Origin: Codonopsis lanceolata
Lineage: Eukaryota > Streptophyta > Magnoliopsida > Asterales > Campanulaceae
NCBI GenBank assembly: GCA_013146195.2
Contig: CM028377.1
Coordinates: forward strand, 20,300,796-20,364,795
DNA: 64,000 bases
Direction of reading: 5' to 3'
Shown: piece by piece, positions 1 through 9,620 of the stretch
Layout of the letters: each line of letters opens with the position of its first letter
How positions within the stretch are numbered: the stretch's first letter is position 1
Program-made: the position numbers and the translations under genes
The notes under the pieces: generated by a model
What the model saw: only the letters and a program-made list of their open reading frames with translations
Database searches by the model: none
Told to the model about the DNA's origin: nothing

Positions 1-905
1 TAACTTGCTTAACTTAACTTTAACTTAGCTTAACTTAACCAGTAACGTAACTTAAACTTAACTTAACTTTAACTTAACTTAACTTTAACTTAAATTAACT
101 TAACTTCTTAGCTTAACTTAACTTAACTTAACTTAACTTATCTTAACTTAACTTAACTTAACTCCAACTTAACATAACTTAACTTAACTTCTTAACTTAA
201 CTTAATTAATCTTTAATTTAACTTACTTAACTTAACTTACCCCTAACTTTTAACTTAACTTAACTTAACTTAACTTAACTTAAATTTGCTTTTTTATAAC
301 TTAACTTAACGTAACATAACTTAACATAACTTAACTTAATTAACCTTAGTTTTGGCTAACAGCTTTAACTTGAATAACTTAACACAACTTAACAGCAGCA
401 GCAACTTAACTCAACTTAACATAACTTAACTTAACTTAACATAACTTAACTTAACTTAACTTAACTTAACTTCACTTAACTTAACTTAACTTAACTTAAC
501 TTAACTTTGCTTAACTTAACTTAACTTAGCTTAACTTAACGTAACTTAACTTAACTTAAATGTAACTTAACTTAACTTAACTTAACTTAACTCAACGTAG
601 CATAACTTAGCATAACTTAACATAACTTAACTTAACTTAACTTAACGTAACATAACTTAACTTAACGTAACATAACTTAACATAACTTAACTTAACTTAA
701 CTTAGTTTAACGTAACGTAACTTACCTTAACTTAAATGTAACTTAACTTAACTTAACTTAACTTAACTTAACTCAACTTAACATAACTTAACTTAACTTA
801 ACTTAACTTAACTTAACTTAACTTAACTTAACTTAACTTAACTTAACTTAACTTAACTTAAAGTAACGTAACTTAACTTAACTTAACTTAAAGATAACGT
901 AACTT
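1..905. repeat. TTAAC pentanucleotide satellite array
   Basis: Almost pure head-to-tail copies of the pentamer TTAAC (read as CTTAA or AACTT in other registers), with scattered variants such as ACGTA, ACATA and TTAGC. The array runs off the left edge of the window, so its true length is unknown. It is not a known plant telomere motif (TTTAGGG and its variants). There is no coding potential. A degenerate continuation appears at 1201-1262. Confidence 0.95.
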
Positions 906-1200
906 AACAACTTTCATTAACATAAGTTTGGCTGTCATTAACAACTTTCACTTCGGTCCACCAAAGGTTGGCTGTCATTAACAACTTTCTTCCCCCAAGA
1001 AGTACTACATTGTTAATCTGGGGATGCGGAGTGCACATTCACTTAAGTTTTACGGGCTTACGGGTGTTAATAATCAAGTGTTATGTTTTTCTTCGACGCA
1101 TTCTATTGTTTCTGCCAGAGCCATTAGCCATAATTTGGTGACATGTTGGAAATCCAATGGATACAACCATTTGAAAGGAATGCAAATATCAATTTAATTA
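906..1200. other. Unassigned spacer with a 40-bp tandem duplication
   Basis: A 20-bp motif, GGCTGTCATTAACAACTTTC, occurs at 930-949 and 970-989 (40-bp period). The rest is low-copy-looking sequence with no ORF, RNA gene or transposon end that I recognise. It separates the main pentamer array from its small relic at 1201-1262. Confidence 0.5.
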
Positions 1201-1262
1201 CTTAACGTAACATAATGTAACGTAGCGTAACGTAACTTAACGTAATGTAAGTTATGTAATTT
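1201..1262. repeat. Degenerate TTAAC/ACGTA pentamer array
   Basis: A short run of pentamers dominated by CGTAA and TGTAA variants, clearly related to the 1-905 array but more diverged. It probably marks a second block of the same satellite after the 906-1200 spacer. Confidence 0.7.
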
Positions 1263-1386
1263 AACTTGCCGGTCCATCGCGAGTAATATTTTCATCGTGT
1301 AATTTAATTTTAATTTATGTATCACGATGCATAAATTTGATTTGGTAATTTAATAATATTATATTATAAAATATAATAATATTTAA

Positions 1387-1420
1387 CTAGTTTTACACCC
1401 GTGCGTAAAACGCGCTCACA
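1387..1420 (-). mobile_element. Helitron-like 3' end (CTAG with upstream hairpin)
   Basis: Read on the minus strand, the sequence ends in CTAG followed by T, and about a dozen bases upstream of CTAG lies a short hairpin, GCGTTTTACGC. A 3' CTRR preceded by a small GC-rich hairpin and inserted before T is the hallmark of Helitrons. Nearly the same terminus occurs at 18131-18165. The 5' TC end and any Rep/helicase gene are not visible, so this is at most a non-autonomous copy or fragment. Confidence 0.4.
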
Positions 1421-1454
1421 CTTTTTTTTATTAATGAGTGATATTTTATTATTA

Positions 1455-1724
1455 AAGTAATATTTGAAATGTTAATTTAATAATATAATATCAATAATTA
1501 AAATGATTAGCACCAATATAATTACAAAAATTAAAACATTCACATTACAACTTAACTTAACGTAACGTAAACTTAAATTGAAATTAAATTAAAATAATAT
1601 TTGAAATGTTAATTTAATAATATAATATCAATAATTAAAATGATTAGCATCAATTTAATAATATTAATTTAATAATATAATATTTGAAATATTAATTTAA
1701 TAATATAATATCATTTATTAAAAT

Positions 1725-1725
<1 letters not shown>
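1455..1725. repeat. AT-rich repeat, three copies
   Basis: A unit of about 50 bp beginning TTTGAAATGTTAATTTAAT recurs near 1463, 1600 and 1683; the third copy is more diverged. A small TTAAC/ACGTA relic (about 1550-1570) lies between copies. No coding potential. Confidence 0.7.

Positions 1726-1726
<1 letters not shown>

Positions 1727-1795
<69 letters not shown>
1727..1795. repeat. (AT)n microsatellite
   Basis: About 34 uninterrupted AT dinucleotides, directly visible. Similar runs occur at 13845-13890, 24530-24592 and 57772-57832. Confidence 0.97.
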
Positions 1796-1799
<4 letters not shown>

Positions 1800-1857
1800 C
1801 AAAAAAGTACGATGAATATATAGTTTTACAGTTTTATGATTGCGAAAATTTGTATTT

Positions 1858-2165
1858 GCATTTTTTATTTTTAATTGTTATCGTAATTAACTTCATCAAT
1901 TTAATTTTTTTTGATCCGTAATTTCGTATACAAATTTAAAAAATTTTAAAAAAAATGTAAGTTTTGTAATTTGAATTTTTTTTCTTTTTAACGTTATTGT
2001 AATTAACTTCATCAATTTAATTTTTTTCGATCCGTAATTTCGTATACAAATTAAAAAAATTAAAAAAACGTAAGTTTTGTAATTTGATTTTTTTTCTTTT
2101 TAACTGTTATCGTAATTAACTTAAGCAATTTAATTTTTGCCTGACCCGCAATTTCGTATAAAAAT
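1858..2165. repeat. Tandem repeat, about 114-bp period, three copies
   Basis: Three successive copies share the core GTAATTAACTTCATCAATTT followed by T-rich sequence, then GATCCGTAATTTCGTATACA. Copies start near 1862, 1976 and 2089; the third is the most diverged (CTTAAGCAATTT and GACCCGCAATTT). Non-coding. Confidence 0.85.
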
Positions 2166-2171
2166 TATTAA

Positions 2172-2215
2172 TTAATCCCTCCGCTCTAAAAAGAGGCTCG
2201 CTTTGAAAGTCAATT
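2172..2215 (+). mobile_element. Stowaway/mariner-like terminus (CCCTCCG type)
   Basis: Begins TAATCCCTCCGCTC and continues into TTTGAAAGTCAA, the pattern of plant Tc1/mariner-related elements whose ends start with CTCCCTCCG. Right-hand ends of the same type are at 18106-18122 and 44690-44706. No partner end is close by, so this is a fragment or a long element with unresolved limits. Confidence 0.5.
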
Positions 2216-2380
2216 TTTTTTAAGAAAATAATATTTTTAGTTGTTTATTTCTACAATATCTGAACGTCATTGGTTTGTCATATCTTGTAACGGATCATAA
2301 TCCTCGTCAATTACTTTAAAACATGTCAACCATTGATCATATCCTAAATCTAACGGCCCAAATGTCTTCATTCTTGAGAA

Positions 2381-2388
2381 TATAAAAA
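2381..2388 (+). promoter_or_regulatory. Candidate TATA box of a captured gene fragment
   Basis: TATAAAAA lies about 125 bp upstream of an ATG at 2508 and is followed by a C/T-rich stretch typical of plant 5' leaders. The spacing and downstream CT-rich leader resemble a pol II promoter. It lies inside the probable CACTA element ending at 3970, so it may be a captured host promoter. Inference only. Confidence 0.35.
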
Positions 2389-2507
2389 GCTACCAAATCC
2401 CTTCTTATTCTCACCATTACCGCCGCTAAGAGGCTGATCGACTCCACGATCTTTCCCTCTCTCATTTCCTTCTCCGCTTACGCCTCTCTCTCTCAAAATT
2501 CGGTAAC

Positions 2508-2726
2508 ATGGTATTTCTCGCCGTCCCACCCCCACCCCCGCCATCACCCGACGACACCCACTTTACTCCGGTCTCTCTCATTCACTTCTATCCTTCGCCT
2601 TCTACGAACGATTACACCCAAAAGGCGAAAATCTTGAAACTAAGACTAGAGAAGCGAAGGGTGGATCTAGGTGAATCGACTAGAGATAGCCGATTAGAGA
2701 GGTCGTTGGGATCTCGGCGAATCTGA
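2508..2726 (+). CDS. Small ORF, possible captured first exon (72 aa)
   Basis: A 72-residue ORF begins with a proline-rich segment (about residues 7-14) and ends in a basic R/S/L-rich tail. I recognise no domain. It has an upstream TATA-like box (2381) and CT-rich leader, and about 40 bp past its stop there is a good plant splice-donor context (CAAG then GTTTGT, near 2765) followed by a T-rich intron-like stretch. This looks like the 5' end of a host transcript unit carried inside a transposon (Pack-CACTA type capture). The reading frame may not be the one really used, and an opposite-strand ORF overlaps it. Function unknown. Confidence 0.25.
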   Translation: MVFLAVPPPPPPSPDDTHFTPVSLIHFYPSPSTNDYTQKAKILKLRLEKRRVDLGESTRDSRLERSLGSRRI

Positions 2727-3325
2727 TCTCGGCGAGTGATTGAGAATCTCGAGAACCTTTCAAGGTTTGTCTCGCGGGCTCTTTCCTTCTCGCTTCCGAC
2801 TTCCCTACCTATTGATTGAGGGGGTTCTCTGCCTTCACTCTTTTTGGAATGGAGATGCATTTGTATTATGGAAGGAGTTTCTCCTGTGCATGTGATCTGG
2901 TCTAAATGCAGTGATTTTCTGGATTTGTTGTGCAGTGATTTGAAGATGGGTTTGTTTGACATTTACTGTATTTTTTTTGTGTTGATTCATATCATTTTGA
3001 CTGGGTTGATTCGGAATGTTTAAGGGATTTTATGTTTTTGTTGGGTTTTAATTTTTTGATTCAAGTGTTGGATCAATTCTAGATTGAATGGGTTTTTTTT
3101 TGAGTATTTTTAATGCAATAAGTTTCGATTACTTCCACCCATCACACAAAACGTGTATGTGTAGTGCAATTTCTAGATGGGTGATTGGTATGTGTGTATG
3201 TATTGTAATTTATAGATGGATGATTGTGTTGATGTGTTTGCCAAAAAAACTGTACTTGGCGTTTTTTTTAATTCTCAGTTTTCAAGAAAATTTTTCTGTA
3301 TTTTTTAAAAAAATTTCCATTATCG
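2727..3325. other. Intron-like, T-rich sequence inside the CACTA region
   Basis: T- and G-rich sequence resembling a plant intron, lying between the possible captured exon and the CACTA subterminal repeats. No supported gene. The inner boundary of the subterminal repeats is near 3325. Confidence 0.4.
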
Positions 3326-3970
3326 CTGACTTAATTTTCCGTCCGTAAATTCAATTTTAATTAATTTTTAACGCTTTTAGCGACTTTTAATTTTCCGTCA
3401 CTGAAATTCAATTTTAATTAATTTTTAAATACCTTTAGCGACGAATTTTCGTCGCCGAAATTCAATTTTAATTAATTTTAAATACCTTTAGCGACGAATT
3501 TTCCGTCGCTAAAGGTTGAATTTCGGACGAAAAATCCGCCGCTGAAAATCAACCTTTAGCGACGAAAATTCCGTCGCTGAAAATCAATTTTAATTAATTT
3601 TTAAATGCCTTTAGCGACGAATTTTCCGTCGCTAAAGGTTGAATTTCAATGACGGAAAATTCGTCGCTGAAAATCAACCTTTAGCGACGGAAAATTCGCC
3701 GCTGAAAATCAATTTTAATTAATTTTTAATGTTTTTAGCGACGGAATTTTCCGTCGCTAAAGGTTGAATTTCAGTGACGGAAAATTCCGTCGCTGAAAAT
3801 CAACCTTTAGCGACGAAAATTCCGCCGCTAAAGGCTGCCTTTAGCGATTTGAAATCGGTCCGTCTCATCGACGACCTAATTAGCGACGAATGGCGACGGA
3901 AAATTCGCCGCTAGGGCCTTTAGCTTATCGCTTTTAAAATTCGTCACTAAAGGTCATTTTTCTAGTAGTG
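3326..3970 (-). mobile_element. CACTA (En/Spm) transposon end with subterminal repeats
   Basis: Read on the minus strand the element starts at 3970 with CACTACTAGAAAAATGACC, the classic CACTA terminal inverted repeat. Inward of it lie many direct and inverted copies of TTTAGCGACGGAATTTTCC and CCGTCGCTAAAGG (about 3326-3900), the subterminal motifs that bind CACTA transposase in known elements. The element extends leftward; the opposite CACTA end is not found in the window's left part, and no transposase is visible. Its right end falls inside the RNase H domain of LINE-A, so it jumped into an existing LINE. Confidence 0.85.
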
Positions 3971-5424
3971 AAATCCCCGTATTCGTTGCGAAGGATACCT
4001 CCTCTCGCACTGGGCCCAGGATTTCTGCGACACGCGCCGTCTGTGTTCAGCTTGAGATGCCCCGCCAAAGGGCTGCACCAATGCACAATTTGAACAATTC
4101 TCATTTTGTTCCTCTTTAAGCTAGGACAAGACTGCCAGCTCTTAGGATGAGGAAGATGCAGACCTGCACATGAGAGAATATCATAGGCCAGCTTTTTAAT
4201 ACAGGTGAGCAACAAATGAGGAGGGCAGCGTGAGCCTTCAAAGAGAGCTGTGTTGCGAAAGTTCCATAATTCACAACAAATAACCGAAGGCACGAGGATA
4301 GTGAAAGAGGAAAGATTAAAGCTAAACCACCACTCAAAACAGGTGTTAGAAATAGAGCTGGCCGACTTGGAAAAACCAGCTAACTGGGACAAAGACGACC
4401 AAACATGTTTAGCCACAGGACTATCCAGGAAAACGTGTTGAAAGGTCTCAATTTGGGGAGCAATACAGCAGGAGCAGCGAGAGGCAAGCTAGATGCCTTT
4501 CTTCATGATACTTTCATCTAACAGAATCTTGAATAGCCACAAACACCATATAAAAATGATGATCTTGTTGGGGATGATTTTATGCCAGATAAATTTGGAG
4601 GACATAAGGATGGAATTAACAATGAAGACGAGCACATTGCCAGGTAGAAGAAAGGGTGAATTTTCCACTAGACGTGAGACTCCAATAGGCCTGGTCAGCC
4701 TTATTCATGATGTGAATACCATGAGCTTGAATCTGGGACAACGCTTGAGGCCTAATATAAGTGCTGGCAGAATTAGAAATTTGGTTTGTGGAATCAAACA
4801 GCTCCCGAACAAAGGAAATATTGCATCCTGAAGGCTTAACCAAGCATCCCGTATGCAGCCAATTATCATGCCAAAAGGAACAGGAACCGCGACCAATAAT
4901 CCATGTGATATGGCTTTCAGCTATCTCGCGCAAATCACACATATGACGCCAGATAGGATAACCTCTCGAAGGAGCCAAAGACGGATGGGAATTACGACAA
5001 TATTTCCTCATCATAAATTGAGACCATAAGTTGTTAGAGGTGTGAAACCGCCACCATAACTGAATAGAGTAGGCTTTAACAACACTAGGAATCTGGCGAA
5101 TACCAATACCACCTTCAGTAATGGGACGACAACACGTACTCTGGGAGATCCAGTGGGCTTTAAGCTTTAAGTCAATAGACCCCCAGAAAAAGTTGGATAA
5201 CATTTTGTTGATAAGCTTAACCGTTGAGCTTGGGGGGTCCAAAATAGCAATTTGATAGAGGATAATAGAGTGAAGGACATAGTTGATAAGAGTGACTTTA
5301 CCCACGTGGTTCAGGAAAGAGCCATGCAAAGAATTAATTCTGCCTTGAAGTTTTTCGAGAAGAGAGTCGAAAAGATTTTTCTTTTTTTGCCCTTAAAAAA
5401 GAGGGAAGCCAAGGTATATGATAG
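3971..5424 (-). pseudogene. LINE-A: RT C-terminal part, zf-RVT region and RNase H
   Basis: The C-terminal portion of a LINE polyprotein. From 5424 leftward it shows the region after the RT palm (YLGFPLFKG-like, then HVGKVTLINYVLHS), the plant LINE segment with FFWGS and GGIGIR (about 5180-5050), a cysteine-rich zf-RVT-like stretch near 4490-4430, and an RNase H domain beginning LKLNTDGACRRNPGPSARGG (about 4050-3990). The RNase H is cut after its first strand by the CACTA end; its remaining catalytic acidic residues are missing. Frameshifts between about 4420 and 4616 and near 5330 break the frame. In an intact LINE this part would complete reverse transcription and degrade the RNA template. 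Not functional. Confidence 0.88.
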
Positions 5425-5879
5425 TGATGTGACAAAAATATCAGTCATACCGGGGTGCCAAAAGTCGTCGATGGCTCGTGGATCGTTCGTTGACTGGATT
5501 GGTGACGAAACTGTGTCATTTGAGTCGGATATCTTGCTTTATGTAGATCTCTGCAAAACAAACACCGTGAGTGGTGGGGGATGTCCCCCCAAAACCCTCC
5601 GGCGTGAGAATCAATACAATATCGGAATATAGGAGGGCGCGTAGCCCTCGTGTGTAGAGTGAGAACTGTAGAAGAGAAAGAGAGTGTATGAGAGTCTGCC
5701 CTACTATGAGATAGTAGGGTTTATTTATACCTGAGGGATTAGGGTTTACTTGTCATGCATGGGCCAGGCCCATGGTATTCTGTAGTCCTGTAAAGAGTAG
5801 TGGGCTAGTGTAGTGGAAAGCCCCCTCGCCCAAGCGAGGCCCAAAAGCCTTTTTAGGCAGATTAAATATAGGCACTTCA
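5425..5879 (-). repeat. Tat-1 3' LTR
   Basis: 455 bp, TG...CA bounded. It contains a minus-strand TATA-like box (plus-strand TATTTATA at 5722-5729) and the motif CCCTCCGGCGTGAGAA, also found in the Tat-2 LTRs. Adjacent at 5880-5893 is the polypurine tract (minus strand, CAGGGGGCTAC just before TG). Confidence 0.93.
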
Positions 5880-5949
5880 GTAGCCCCCTGGTCATTATTC
5901 CTTGGGATTTATCTCAAGGGTAAGGAGTATAATTTTATGTCAAGCATGA

Positions 5950-6558
5950 CATCTACTCAACCGCAAGATACTCGAGCGGGAGAACAGTATAAAACTCATT
6001 CGCGAGTAACCTCGAGCGGGAAGACAATATAAAACTCATCCGCGAGCAAACTCGAGCGGGAAGACAAAATATAAAGCTCAGCCGCGAGTAAACTTGAGCG
6101 AGGAGCGTATATAAAACTCATCCGCGAGCAAACTCGAGCAGGAAGACAATATAAAACTCATCCGCGAGCAAACTCGAGCGGGAAGATAATATAAAACTCA
6201 TCCGCGAGTAAACTCGAGCGGGAAGACAAAATATAAAGCTCAGCCGCGAGTAAACTCGAGCGAGGAGCGTAAGTGCAGGTAGGCGTAGTGTACTACTCAA
6301 CCGTGAGTAACACTCGAGCGGGGGGACAATATAAAACTCATCCGCGAGTAAACTCTAGCGGGAAGACAAAATATAAAGCTCAGCCGCGAGTAAACTCGAG
6401 CGGGAAGATAATATAAAACTCATCCGCGAGTAAACTCGAGCGGGAAGACAAAATATAAAGCTCAGCCGCGAGTAAACGCGAGCGAGGAGCCTAAGCACAA
6501 GTAGGCGCAGTGTACTACTCAACCGCAATTAACACTCGAGCGGGAGGACAATGTAAAT
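5950..6558. repeat. Tat-1 minisatellite A, about 40-42-bp hairpin units
   Basis: About thirteen units of 40-42 bp. Each contains a short inverted repeat of the type CCGCGAGTAAACTCGAGCGG, joined by AAGACAATATAAAACTCAT-like spacers. Variants such as GCGAGGAGCGTAAG recur at longer intervals, suggesting a higher-order pattern. Non-coding; the position near the 3' LTR (sense strand minus) matches the tandem-repeat-prone 3' untranslated region of Tat/Ogre elements. Confidence 0.88.
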
Positions 6559-7235
6559 CTCAACCGTGGGATGCCCGGACGGGGAGCGTCAGATAAAGCT
6601 CGACCGCGAGATGCTCGAGCGGGAGGATAAGATAAAGCTCGACCGCGAAATGCTCGAGCGGGAGGGTAATGTACCTCAACGTAGTGAGGGTCTTCAAGAA
6701 TCCGAGCAACCTCACCATGGTGAGAGCCGTCTGGAAATGCATATGCTCAAGCGAGAAGCTCAACGGTGGGATGCCCAAATGGGGAGCGTAAGCGCATAAA
6801 GGAAATCCAGAAGCCTCACCATGGTGAGGGTCTTCGAGCAATCTAGCAGCCTCAACATGGTGAGGTTCTTCAAAAATCCGAGCAACCTCACCAAGGTGAG
6901 AGCTGTCTGGAAATCCGTATACTCAAGCGAGAAGCTCAACCGTGGGATGCCAAAACGGGGAGCGTAAGCGCATAAAGGAAATCCAGAAGCCTCACCATGG
7001 TGAAGGTCTTCGAGCAATCCAGCAGCCTCAACATGGTGAGGGTCTTCAAAAATCCGAGCAGCCTTACCGTGGTGAGAGTCCTCTAGAAATCCATATGCTC
7101 AATCGAGAAGCTCAACCGTGGGATGCCCAAACGGGGAGCGTAAACACGTAAAGGAAATCCAGAAGCCTCATCGCGGTAAGGGTCTTCAACGATTTGAGCA
7201 GCCTCACCGTGGTGAGGGTCTTCGGAGTGATAATA
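6559..7235. repeat. Tat-1 minisatellite B, about 176-bp units with 16-bp palindromes
   Basis: Units begin at GTGGGATGCC near 6566, 6766, 6942 and 7118 (spacings about 200, 176 and 176). Within units, copies of the palindrome CCTCACCATGGTGAGG or one- to three-base variants recur about every 36 bp (for example 6710, 6813, 6850, 6888, 6990, 7026, 7065, 7165 and 7200). Each could fold into a perfect 8-bp stem. Confidence 0.88.
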
Positions 7236-8875
7236 AGAAACTCGGGCTCTGGCGCGAGTGTAATCTGAAGCTTGAGCTGTGGCACGAGTGTAGTGTGCAT
7301 GGGCACGATAGTAATAATCTGGAGCTTGGGTGTAGCACGAGCATGGCGTGCACGGGCACGAGAATAATGATCTGAAGCTCGGGCTGTAGTGCGAGCGTGG
7401 CGTGCACGGGCACGATAATGATAATATGAGGCTCGTGCTATGACGCGAGCGTAGCGTGCACGAGCACGATAATGATAACATAAGGCTCGGGCTGTGGCAC
7501 GAGCATCGCGTGCACGGGCACGATAATGATAACATGAGGCTCAGGCTGCGGCGCGAGCGCGGCGTGCACGGGCACGAGAATAATGATCTGAAGCTCGGGC
7601 GGCGCGAGCGTGACGTGCACGGGCACGATAATAATAACATGTGGCTCAGGCTGTGGCGCGAGCATGGCGTGCACGGGAACGAGAATAATAACATGAAGCT
7701 CGGGTTGTGCCGCGAGCATGGCGTGTACGGGCACGATAATAATGATCTGAAGCTCGGGCTGAGGCGCGAACATGACGTGCATGGGCACGATAGTAATAAC
7801 ATGAGGCTCGGGCTGTAGCGCGAGCGTAGCGTGCTCGGGCACGAGATAACAACATGAGGCTCGGGCTGTGGCTCGAGCATGGCGTGCACGGGCACGAGAA
7901 TAATAACATGAAGCTTGGGCTGAGGCGCGAGCATGACGTGCACGGGCACGATAGTAATAACATGAGGCTCGGGATGTAGCTCGAGCGTGTGGCGCACGCA
8001 CGAGATAACAAAGATAAAGCTCGGCCGTAAGCGCGAGCGTAGCGTGTACGGGCACGATAATGATAACATGAGGCTCGGCCGAGGCGCGAGCATAGCGTAC
8101 GAGCACGAAAATAATGATCTGGCTTCGGGCCGTAAGCGTAGCGCACGCACGATAATGATAATCTGAAGCTCGGGCTGTAGCACGAGCGTAGCGTGCACGG
8201 GCACGATAATGATAATCTGAAGCTTGGGCTGTAGCGCGAGCATAGCGTGCACGGGCGCGAGAATAATGATCATGAGGCTCGGGCTGTGGCTCGAGCATAG
8301 CGTGCACGAGCACGATAAAAATAACATGAAGCTCGGGCTGTGGCGCGAGCATGGCGTGCACGGGCATGATAATGATAATATGAGGCTCGGGCTGTGGCGC
8401 GAGCATAGCGTGCACGGGCACGAGAATAATGATCTGAAGCTCAGGCTGTGGCGCGAACGTGACGTGCACGGGCACGAGATAACAGCATAAAGCTCGGGTT
8501 GTGGCGTGAGCGTAAGTGCACGAGAACGGTAATAATAACATGTGCACGGGCACGAGAATAATGATATGAAGCTCGGGCTATGACGCGAGCGTAGCGTGCA
8601 CGTGCACGATAACAATATCATGAAGCCCGGGTTTAGGCGCGAGCATGACGTGCACGGGCACGATAATAATAACATGAGGCTCGGGCTGAGGCGTGAGCAT
8701 AGCGTGCATGGGCACGATAATAATGACATGAGGCTCGGGATGTGGCTCGGGCATAATGTGCACGGGCACGGTAATAATAATCTAAGGCTCGGGATGTGGC
8801 TCGAGCATAATGTGCACTGGCACGATAATAATAATCTGAGGCTCGGGCTGTGGCGCGAGCATATCATAATGTGAG
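7236..8875. repeat. Tat-1 minisatellite C, about 58-62-bp units with two hairpins
   Basis: About 27 units of roughly 60 bp. A typical unit holds GCTCGGGCTGTGGCGCGAGC (GCTCG pairs with CGAGC) and CGTGCACGGGCACG (CGTGC pairs with GCACG), linked by ATAATAATAACATGAG-type spacers. Units vary by single bases and short indels. The long open frames on both strands here (up to 594 codons) are low-complexity repeats caused by the period and should not be annotated as genes. Confidence 0.9.
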
Positions 8876-8879
8876 CACA

Positions 8880-9620
8880 GTGTGCCGGGCACGAACTGGA
8901 CTAAGTGCTTGGTTCTGGCCAAGGCTTTGAGCGGGCAGGGCCCCTATCGCCTTGGGCGAGCTTCCAGAAGATTGCCTAGCGAACAGGGCCCAACTCTGAA
9001 CGGCGACTAGCAATCGGGCATGGCCTTTCTCCGATGTGGGCGCATCGGATCGGTTGTTAGTATATCAAATGGGTGAAGAGATATACAACTAACAGTGTTG
9101 CTAGGTCACTATAGGAACCCGAGGTAGTTAGCCGCTATCTTGTGGGCAGGGCCCCTACCGCCTGGCGGGCATCAAGTGAACCGGCATGGCCCCTCCCCCC
9201 ACGGGGAGAATTAGTTCACTAATACTCGGGTATAGAGGAAGGTTGACCGGGCAGGGCCCTATCTGCTCGCCTGGCGAGCAGATTTTGTCAAGCAATCCGA
9301 AAGCAATTTGTATAAACATATTAACAATTTAATGATAGAACTTGCCTTTCTGTTGATAAGATGATAGTGTCCCCAACAAGGCTGAGGGTCTTGCCCGCTA
9401 GTGCATTAGGTTGTCCGAATAGTTATAAAAATATTTGGGCTTTTCCGTTTGCGGGCAGGCCCCTTACTTTCCGACTGTAAGTGTTTACCATGAGGTCGGG
9501 AAGTAATTATGGTCGTTGTAGTTTTCCTTCTGAGGAAGTCTGGTTACCAAGGCTTAGTTGACTTGGTTTGAGTGCCTGAAAGTTTAGTGCATTATTTGCG
9601 AAGCAAACATAGTCCCATTT
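8880..9620 (-). repeat. Block shared by Tat-1 and Tat-2
   Basis: Aligns by eye with 35623-36240 in Tat-2: both contain CCAAGGCTTTGAGCG, GATTGCC, CGATGTGGG, GAGATATAC, AACAGTGTTGCT, GGTCACT and CCGCTATCTTGT in the same order, followed by GGGCA-GGCCCCTA motifs. It is non-coding in both. In Tat-2 it lies between pol and the antisense ORF; in Tat-1 it lies between leader and minisatellites. This is the main evidence that Tat-1 derives from a Tat-2-like ancestor. Confidence 0.8.

Noticed and set aside
1..905. Telomere or subtelomere repeat
   Set aside because: TTAAC lacks the TTAGGG-type G-rich strand and is not a known plant telomere variant.
6118..7151. Many short open frames around minisatellites A and B
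   Set aside because: They follow the repeat period and have low-complexity products; no domain or conserved start.
7083..8867. 594-codon minus-strand open frame
   Set aside because: It is a period-60 repeat read in one frame (SPSLMLLLSCPCT-type units); equally long frames occur on the other strand and in other frames. Nothing suggests translation.
5950..8875. CRISPR-like array
   Set aside because: Units vary throughout, there are no constant repeats with unique spacers, and the context is a plant LTR retrotransposon.
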